DNA from: Nipponacmea schrenckii
Taxonomy: Eukaryota; Mollusca; Gastropoda; Lottiidae
Direction of reading: 5' to 3'
Assembly: GCA_030562195.1 (NCBI GenBank)
Contig: CM060203.1
Location: 16,334,034 to 16,398,033 of the forward strand
DNA: 64,000 nt
In this document: in pieces, positions 56,801-64,000 of the stretch
How positions within the stretch are numbered: the stretch's first letter is position 1
How the letters are laid out: every line of letters starts with the position of its first letter
Program-made: the position numbers and the translations under genes
The notes under the pieces: model-generated
The model's input: the letters and a program-made list of their open reading frames with translations, nothing else
The model's database searches: none
What the model was told of the DNA's origin: nothing

Positions 56801-59800
56801 GCACACTTTCAATTAGGCACATACTCATTTAGGCAAGTCATTCGACACATGCATTTAGGCACCACTTTCATTGAGGCACACTCTTTTTAGGCAAACTACA
56901 ATTTGGCACACTGTAATTTAGGCACACCTTCAATTAGGCACATACAATTGGGCACACATATGCCTAAATGACTGTGCCTAAAAGAGTGTGCCTAATTGAA
57001 AGTGCTTAATTGAAAGTGTGCCTAAATGACTGTGTGCCTAAACGACATGTGCTTTCTGACCGTGTGCCTAAACAACATGTGCTTTCTGATCGTGTGCCTA
57101 AATGATACGTGCTTAAAAATGGGTTCACTGTCATTTGGGCACACATTTTTAAGCACACCTCATTTAGACACAGTATTTTAGGCACACTATATATCTAGGC
57201 ACACGGTTAATTAGGCACACTTTCAATTAGGCACATATTCATTTAGGCATACCTCCAATTAGACACCCCTTAAACTATATCAACATGTATTTACGCACAC
57301 TTTCAATAAGGCACGCATTGACACATGGCCAGACACGTCTCCTTTTTGATAGTCTGAATTTGAATATTTTGTCACCCTGTAAACACACACAAACAAACAT
57401 CAAAGTAAGGTAAGTTCACTGATTGACCATTCTTGAGGTCTAAAGTTTTACGTTCATGCTAAGACGCAGTATCCCTTTTATACCAATTTATTGCAATGTA
57501 TGTTAAGGTTACAAATATTGTGCTGATAATGATTTCCTAAAAAGTGATTGCTTCCTTCCTCTATGAAGTGACCTCCCCCACCCTCACTCTTTGTTGCCGA
57601 GTATAGTGCCGAATATATGTGTGCCCTATTGAATATGCGCGTGTGCGTGATCCGGTTAGCAGTTATTTACACACTTTTTTTTGGTAAGCAGACATTAAGG
57701 CACACTTTTTTTTTAAGCACAACTCATTTAGACATAGTACTTAAGGCACATTTCATTTAGGCACACGGTCAGATAAGCACCTGCCATTCAGGCACGGTCT
57801 TATTTAGGCACAGCGTTTTAGGCACACTTTCAATCAGGCACTCTTTATAGGCATACTAAAATTCGGCACAGTCATTTAGGCTCATTTAGGCACACTTTCA
57901 ATTAGGCACACTACAATTCGGCACACTGTAATTTAGGCACACCTTCAATAAGACACATATTCAATTGGGCACACATATGCCTAAATTACTGTGCCTAATA
58001 AGAGTGTGCCTAATTGAAAGTGTGCCTTAACGACGTGTGCTTTCCTGACCGTGTGTGTGCCTAAAGTACTGTGCCTAAATGACACGTGCTTAAAAAACAT
58101 GGGTTCACTGTCATTTAGGCACACATCTTTAAGCACACAGTATTTTAGGCACACGGTCAGATAAGCACATGTCATTTAGGCACATACTCATTTAGGCATA
58201 CTCTTTTTAGGCATACTAGAATTCGGTACACAGTCATTAAGGCACATTCATTAGGCACGCCTTCCATTAGGCACACTTTTTAGGGCACACTACAATTCGG
58301 CACAATGTAATTTAGGCACACCTTCAATTAGGCACATATTCAATTGGGCACACATATGCCTAAATGATGACAGTGCCTAAAAGAGTGTGCCTAATTGGTA
58401 TGTGCGGAATTGAAAATGTACCTAAACGGCGTGTGATTTTCTGATCGTGCCTAATTTAAGTGTGCCTAAACCTTTTGAAGCACGTGTCATTTAGGCACAA
58501 TACTTTAGGCAAACTTCATTTAGGCATGGTTCACTATCATTAGGCGCACATTTTTAAAGAACACCTCATTTAGACACAGTATCTTAGGCACACTATATTT
58601 AGGCACACGGTCAAATAAGCATATGTCATTTAGCCACAGTGTTAGTTAGGCAAAGCATTTAAGGCACACTTTCAATTAGGCACATACTCATTTGGGCACA
58701 CTCTTTTTAGGCATATTAAAATTCGGCACACAGTCACTTAAGCACAGTCTTTTAGGCACGCCTTCAATTAGGCCTATATTCATTTAGGCACACCTTTAAT
58801 TAGACAAACATCTATTTAGACACCCCTTAAACTGTATCAACATTTATTTACGCACACTTTCAATTAGGCACACATTCACACATGGCCGGACACGTCTCCT
58901 TTTTGCTACTGTCTAAATTTGTATATTTTGCCATCCTGCAAGCACACACACACACACGCATATATCAAAGTAAGGTAAGTTCACTGATGAATATAATTAT
59001 TATTGACCATTCTTGAGAATTTTACGTTCATGCTAAGACCCAGTATCCCTTTTATACCAATTTATTGCAATGTATGTTCAGGTTACAAATATGGTGCTGA
59101 TAATGATTTCCTAAACAGCGATTGCTTTTCCCTTGAGATTTTGGGGACCATGCCCAACCCCCCAAACCCACACTCTTCGTTGCTGGGTGTGACTAAATGA
59201 TATAGCGCCGAATATATGTGTGTCCAATTGAATATGTGCCTAATTGAAGGTGTGCCTAAATTACAATGTGCTGAATTGTAGTGCGCCTAATTGAAAGTGT
59301 GCCTAAAAAACACTGTGCCTAAATGACAAGTACTTATATCTGACCGTTTGCCTAAATAAAATGTGCCTAAAGTACTACATCTAATTGGGGTACGTTCATG
59401 CTAAGACCCAGTATCCCTTTTATACCAATTTATTGCAATGTATGTTCAGGTTACAAATATGGTGCTGATAATGATTTCCTAAACAGTGATTGCTTTTTAT
59501 TCCCTTGAGATTTTGGGGACCATGACCACCCCCCCCCCCACCCACACTCTTTGTTGCCGGGTGTGACTAAATGATATAGCGCCGAATATATGCGTGCCCA
59601 ATTGAATATGTGCCTAATTGAAGGTGTGCCTAAATTACAATGTGCTGAATTGTAGTGTGCCTAATTGAAAGTGTGCCTAAAAAAGACTGTGCCTAATTGA
59701 CAAGTACTTATATCTGACCGTTTGCCTAAATAAAATGTGCCTAAAGTACTATATCTAATTGAGGTGTGTTTAAAAAAAAAGTGTGCCCAAATGACTGCTT

Positions 59801-61290
59801 ACCAAAAAATTAGGCCTAATTGAAGGTGTGCCTAAATTTTACGTTCAAATTTGGCACACATATGCCTAAATGACTACCGAAAAAAAGTGTGTCTAATTGA
59901 GTATGTGCCTAAAAAGAGTGTGCCTAATTGTAATATGGGGCCTAAAGGACGCCTGCTTAAAAAATGGGCTTACTGTCATTTAGGCACACATTTTTAAGCA
60001 CACCTCATTTAGACACAGTATTTTAGGCACAGTATTATTTAGGCACAGTGTATTAGGCACACTTTCAATTAGGCACATACTCATTTAGGCACTCTTTTTA
60101 GGCATGCTCAAATTCGGCACACAGTCAATAAGGCACAGTCATTTAGGCACGCCTTCAATTAGGCACATTTTCATCCATTTAGACACACCTTAAACTATAT
60201 CAACATTTAATTACGCACAATTTCAATTAGGCACGCATTCACACGTTGCCTGACACATCTCCTTTTGCTATAGTCTAAATTTGTATATTTTGTCATCCGG
60301 TAAGCACACACACACACACATATATCAAAGTAAGGTAAGTTCACTGGTGAATATAATTATTATTGACCATTCTTGAGAACTAAAGTTTTACGTTCATGCT
60401 AAGACGCAGTATCCCTTTTATACCAATTTATTGCAATGAATGTTAAGGTTACAAAAATTGTGCTGATAATGATTTCCTTAGTGACATGTATTATCTGACA
60501 ATGTGCCTAAATAAAGAGTGCCTAAAATAATGTGTCTAAATGAATTGTGCTTAAAAAAATGTGTGCCTAAATGACAGTGAACCCATTTTTTTAAGTATGT
60601 GTCATTTAGACATAGTACTTTAGGCACACGTTATTTAGGCACACGGCCAGATAAGCACTTGTCATTTAGGCACAGTGTTATTTAAGCACAGCATTTTAGG
60701 CACACTTTCAATTAGGCACATACTCATTTATGCACTCTTTTTAGTTATACTAAAATTCGGCACACAGTCATTTAGGCACACTATCAAATTAGGCACACTC
60801 TTTTTAGGCACACTACAATTCGGCACACCGTAATGAGGCACACCTTCAATCAGGCACATATTCAATTGGGCACAATTGCCTAAAGTACTGTGCCTAAAAA
60901 GAGTGCGGAATTGAAAGTGTTCCTGAACGACATGTGATTTTCCGACCGTGTGCTTAAATGAAGTGTGCCTAAAGTACTATGCCTAATTAATGACACCTGC
61001 TTAAACCTTTTTAAGCATGTGTCATTTAGGCACAGTACTTAAGGCACATTTCATTTAGGCATGGTTCAATGTCATTAAGGCACATTTTTAAGAACACCTC
61101 ATTTAGACACAGTATCTTAGGCACACTATATTTAGGAATACGGTCAAATACTGTGTCTAAATGAGGTGTGCTTAAAAATGTGTGCCTAAGTGACACATAC
61201 TCAATTAGACACACTCTTTTTAGGCACAGTCATTTATTCACACATTCAATTAGGCACAGCTAGCGTTATGTGTGCCTAAATGACAGCGAA
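53838..61290. repeat. TTTAGGCAC interspersed palindromic array (7.4 kb)
   Basis: Hundreds of copies of a 9-mer, TTTAGGCAC or its complement GTGCCTAAA, sit every 16-22 nt. They are separated by short non-identical spacers that recur in a fixed order (for example ACGGTCAGATAAGCACATG, AGTGTTA, AGCGTT, ACTTTCAA, ATACTCA, ACTCTTTT, ACCTTCAA, ATATTCAA). Orientation flips at a recurring AGGCACACATATGCCTAA-type centre, making long imperfect palindromes. Larger units of about 1.4-2.1 kb are marked by GACACGTCTCCTTTTTGCTA, a short CA run and a piece of the TTAA-type MITE at 55.3, 57.4, 59.0 and 60.3 kb. No coding sequence is supported inside. Confidence 0.9.
55803..55915. repeat. second copy of the OLA1 3'-flank segment
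   Basis: CTCTCTGTTTTTACTTGAAA to GCACGGGCAGAAATAAACGC repeats 53838-53947 with few differences. Confidence 0.9.
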
Positions 61291-61299
61291 CCGTATAAC

Positions 61300-61346
61300 C
61301 TGACAACTCAATATGCACATGATTCGCCAAACAGCCGATATTTATC
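61300..61346 (+). repeat. direct repeat flanking the LINE, left copy
   Basis: CCTGACAACTCAATATGCAC, then ATGATTCGCCAAAC and AGCCGATA. The right copy is at 63817-63875. Confidence 0.8.
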
Positions 61347-62032
61347 CGAAATGCCTTTACATAAAGAATTCAATTCATTTTTTTTTTTCAATGTAGCACT
61401 AAGTAATAAAAATTATGGCTTTTACAAACATTATGTCAAAGGTGTAAATATAAATATAACTTATATACTAACATACACATACATTTACAATTTACAACAA
61501 GTTAAATATGAATAATACAAATAAATACAATATAAATAAATAAAACGTGTATTAGGCAAATGAAAGCAAGCAACTGCGATGTGAAATTGCTTGATAAATA
61601 AAATAGGCAATACATGTACTTTTTATGACATAATGGAGACAGATATGAGAAGGGATGTATTTGTTCCGTAGCTCCTTATAAGCTGTACATATTAACAAGA
61701 AATGAAATTCATCTTCTATCGCCTCTAGATTACACCATTTACAAATTCTTTGTTCTCTAGGAGTGCAGCTATTGCGGCCAGTTTCAACTAGCAGGGAGTG
61801 AGAGGAGCATCTAAATCTACTTAAACAAATCCTATATATACTTTTGAGATTGAGTTAACTATATTTTTAATGAAGGGTCCATAGTAAACAAGTTGTAAAA
61901 GTGTAGCTTACGAGATAAATAGCGATTACTGTTCCATTCTTGGATGAATTGGTCATTCAATCTTGACTTTAAAGAATTGTAGTTTGGAAGCCAATTTGGT
62001 ATAAATTGATTTGACCAATAGGTTGAGAAGCC

Positions 62033-62446
62033 TCAATTATCTAGCAAACATTTGATGTTGAATGACCAGTTTTTCTTGTTTTTGTTAATGAACGATTTAG
62101 ATTGTATACAATCTTTATAAACATTGAAAAGTAAATTATTCTTATCTTTTACAACATTACACAAATATTTCAAAATGATACATTGTCTGACTGCCAATTG
62201 TGTCGTGCTCCTTAACTCTCCGTAAATAGTTGAACCACGAGTTGAGGATTTTACGTTTAATATACGTTTACAGAATTTTAAAAAGACTTGTTCGATATCT
62301 GGAGAATTATGGAAACCCCACACTGGACAGGCATACGTAACGCTGGAACCAATAAACGAGTCAAATAATTGTAATTTTTGTGTAATTGTCAGTTCTGCTT
62401 GGTTGAAAATATTGAACAGTTGATATTGAACCTTTGCTGCCTTCAT
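62033..62446 (-). pseudogene. LINE ORF2 fragment, C-terminal to the reverse transcriptase
   Basis: 137 open codons: a segment ending the reverse transcriptase thumb followed by the domain seen in many mollusc LINEs (VYGELR-type motif). Separated from the RT core by stops. Confidence 0.75.
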
Positions 62447-62614
62447 CAGAGTTTTTTTGACAAATATTAAAATTACCGTTACATGATGAATACCAAGTTA
62501 GTTAAAAGATTTAACGCATTCAATATTAAGATTATTATGAGTAAAATTATGACTAATTTACATGTACTAGTCTATTTTGAAATCCCATTACTTTGGTTTT
62601 GAGAGTGTTAACCT

Positions 62615-63079
62615 TTAAGTCCCACCGACCACAGTAATTATATAATTTATCATGGATTGCAAGCCTTGAGGGGATGTAGACATTAATGTTGAGTCATTAG
62701 CATGTAAAATTGAATTCAAAACCATATTATCTATTACAACTGGATCAATGATATCTACATTCATAAATGAATTAAAATAGTTAATATAAAGTAAAAATAG
62801 AAGTGGAGATAAATTGTCTCCCTGTTTTACACCTGAACATGAAGAGAAGTATTCTGAAAATGGATTGTTGTACTTGATTTGATTTAAAAAATATTTTATT
62901 TTCAGTATATACATTTTACAGATACATATAAACACGATATGTCGATACAGAGACAAACCATATATATTAGTCTGCTTCGACTGTATATTCATTACAATTT
63001 TAATAATGATATTATTTATAATAATACGGAAGAGTGTTAAAAGAAAAGAAAGCCGTCGAAGAGTCCCAATAGTACTCAT
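62615..63079 (-). pseudogene. LINE reverse transcriptase core, catalytic box mutated
   Basis: 154 open codons. GVKQGDNLSPLLF is RT motif 4. The following YADD box, needed for metal binding, reads LHANDSTLMS, so one catalytic Asp has become Asn and Tyr has become His. Confidence 0.8.
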
Positions 63080-63499
63080 AAGCTAAACTTTGATGTTGTT
63101 CTGTTATTAGCTGGCTGGGTATATGTCACATAATTAAATAAAGATGTTGTATAAAAGTCCATTAGATAAATAAAATAGATGTACTGATGAGTAAATACAC
63201 TAACGAAATCTTTTGGTGAGGGATATGAATTGAAAGACAGAATATAGAATTTGTGAGATAGAGGTTAGGATCGCCAGATAGAAGAAAAGCGGGTGATTGG
63301 GAGGGAGAAGATTTATTGTTGTACTTGACACAAATATTGATATTTTTATACATTGACTTAATACAATTTATCATCTTAATACTCAAGCCCGACAAGCTTA
63401 TTTTTTTAAATAATACATTTATATTAATGGTATCAAAACATAAAATTCATAAATCTTAATAACTGAACATCACCTTTATCAGATTAAGCCATAATAGAC

Positions 63500-63660
63500 A
63501 ATAATTTTAACCTAATTAAACTAAATCGTTATCAAGATTAAAGACAAGATGATATTCAACACTCATTTGATAATACATGATATTTATAAATCTTTATCAA
63601 GATTAAAGACAAGATGATATTCAACACTCATTTGGTAATACATGATATATATAAAGATTT
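63500..63660. repeat. two-copy tandem repeat, about 75 bp
   Basis: AAGACAAGATGATATTCAAC and ACTCATTTGGTAATACATGA occur twice. Confidence 0.85.
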
Positions 63661-63793
63661 ATTCCACCTTAAAACAAAAATACAATTAAAAGTAATTGAA
63701 AGTATACCATGAAATACGAGATAAAAAGGCTAAAAACAGAGATATAAATTGAAAGTTATGCATCAGACTGGCCGAGGGCCATGAAACATACGT

Positions 63794-63878
63794 AAACGTG
63801 TACGTGATCCGTAGTACCTGACAACTCAATATGCACATGATTTGCCAAACGTAAAGACAGCCGATAATTATCGAGAAA
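63794..63878 (+). repeat. direct repeat flanking the LINE, right copy, next to an array-like junction
   Basis: ACGTGTACGTGATCCG resembles the ACGTGTGCGTGATCCG word that marks unit borders in the TTTAGGCAC array. It is followed by the flank repeat seen at 61300. Confidence 0.6.
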
Positions 63879-64000
63879 TATCCTGACGTCATTCCGGCTA
63901 TTTTATATCCGTACAGCATAAAATATCGCTCAGTGGTATATAAATACGTACGTGTTAGCAGATAAATGGACCGAAAAAAATATAAGGAAAGGGGGGTAAG

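Larger units (their letters stand above)
61377..63660 (-). mobile_element. decayed non-LTR retrotransposon (LINE), reverse transcriptase and C-terminal part
   Basis: Reading on the minus strand: fragments with GLSIKMINCIKSMYKNI (63395-63162), a reverse transcriptase core with GVKQGDNLSPLLFLLYIN (63079-62615), a thumb/C-terminal part with YACPVWGF and ILNVKSSTRGSTIYGEL (62446-62033), then a Cys/His knuckle with CKWCNL..IEDEFHFLLIC (about 61780-61690). It ends in a poly(A) run (plus-strand T run at 61378). Frames are interrupted several times and the YADD box reads HAND, so it is inactive. The domain order fits CR1/L2/Jockey-like families; the clade is not resolved. Confidence 0.8.

Noticed and set aside
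53838..61290. CRISPR-like reading of the TTTAGGCAC array (short repeat plus variable spacers)
   Set aside because: Repeat is only 9 bp, orientation alternates, spacers are few and recurrent, there are no cas genes and the setting is an animal chromosome.

Overview
AT-rich animal nuclear DNA. Genes are interrupted by large introns with GT..AG borders, repeats are dense, and there are no prokaryotic operons. Pearl/HINE-like elements (about 160 bp core repeats followed by an ACGG microsatellite), tRNA-derived SINEs and a LINE reverse transcriptase remnant together suggest a mollusc or a related lophotrochozoan. The species cannot be read from the sequence.

Three conserved genes are supported. 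(1) A FERM-domain tyrosine phosphatase of the PTPN3/PTPN4 (Ptpmeg) type lies on the minus strand. Thirteen coding exons from 41746 down to 10576 join in one reading frame and give 482 codons: the whole FERM domain, the FERM-adjacent segment and part of the linker. The PDZ and phosphatase exons must lie beyond the left edge. (2) BORCS5 (myrlysin), the lysosome-positioning BORC subunit, is on the plus strand at 44089-44775, uninterrupted in its coding part. (3) OLA1, the Obg-like ATPase, is on the plus strand in 11 coding exons (46343-53605) encoding 399 residues. PTPN4-like and BORCS5 are head to head and share a promoter near 43.5-43.6 kb that carries ETS-like, YY1-like and perfect CLEAR/E-box motifs. 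OLA1 follows BORCS5 in the same direction.

From 1 to 41.6 kb the window is mostly introns, or sequence 3' of the last visible exon, of the phosphatase gene. They hold about twenty minisatellites (units 14-160 bp) and several foldback MITE families: one at TTAA sites, one with GCCAATCA arms and one with TTTAGAAAACC arms. SINEs, HINEs and a possible mariner-type TIR pair are also present. Two additional in-frame exons of the phosphatase are possible: a 45-nt microexon inside FERM and a 123-nt exon in the linker.

From 53.8 to 61.3 kb, directly after OLA1, lies an unusual array. A 9-mer, TTTAGGCAC, alternates with an ordered set of different short spacers, occurs in both orientations and so builds nested long palindromes, and is organised in higher-order units of about 1.4-2.1 kb that carry half of a foldback MITE. 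A decayed LINE (minus strand, 61.4-63.7 kb) follows, flanked by direct repeats.
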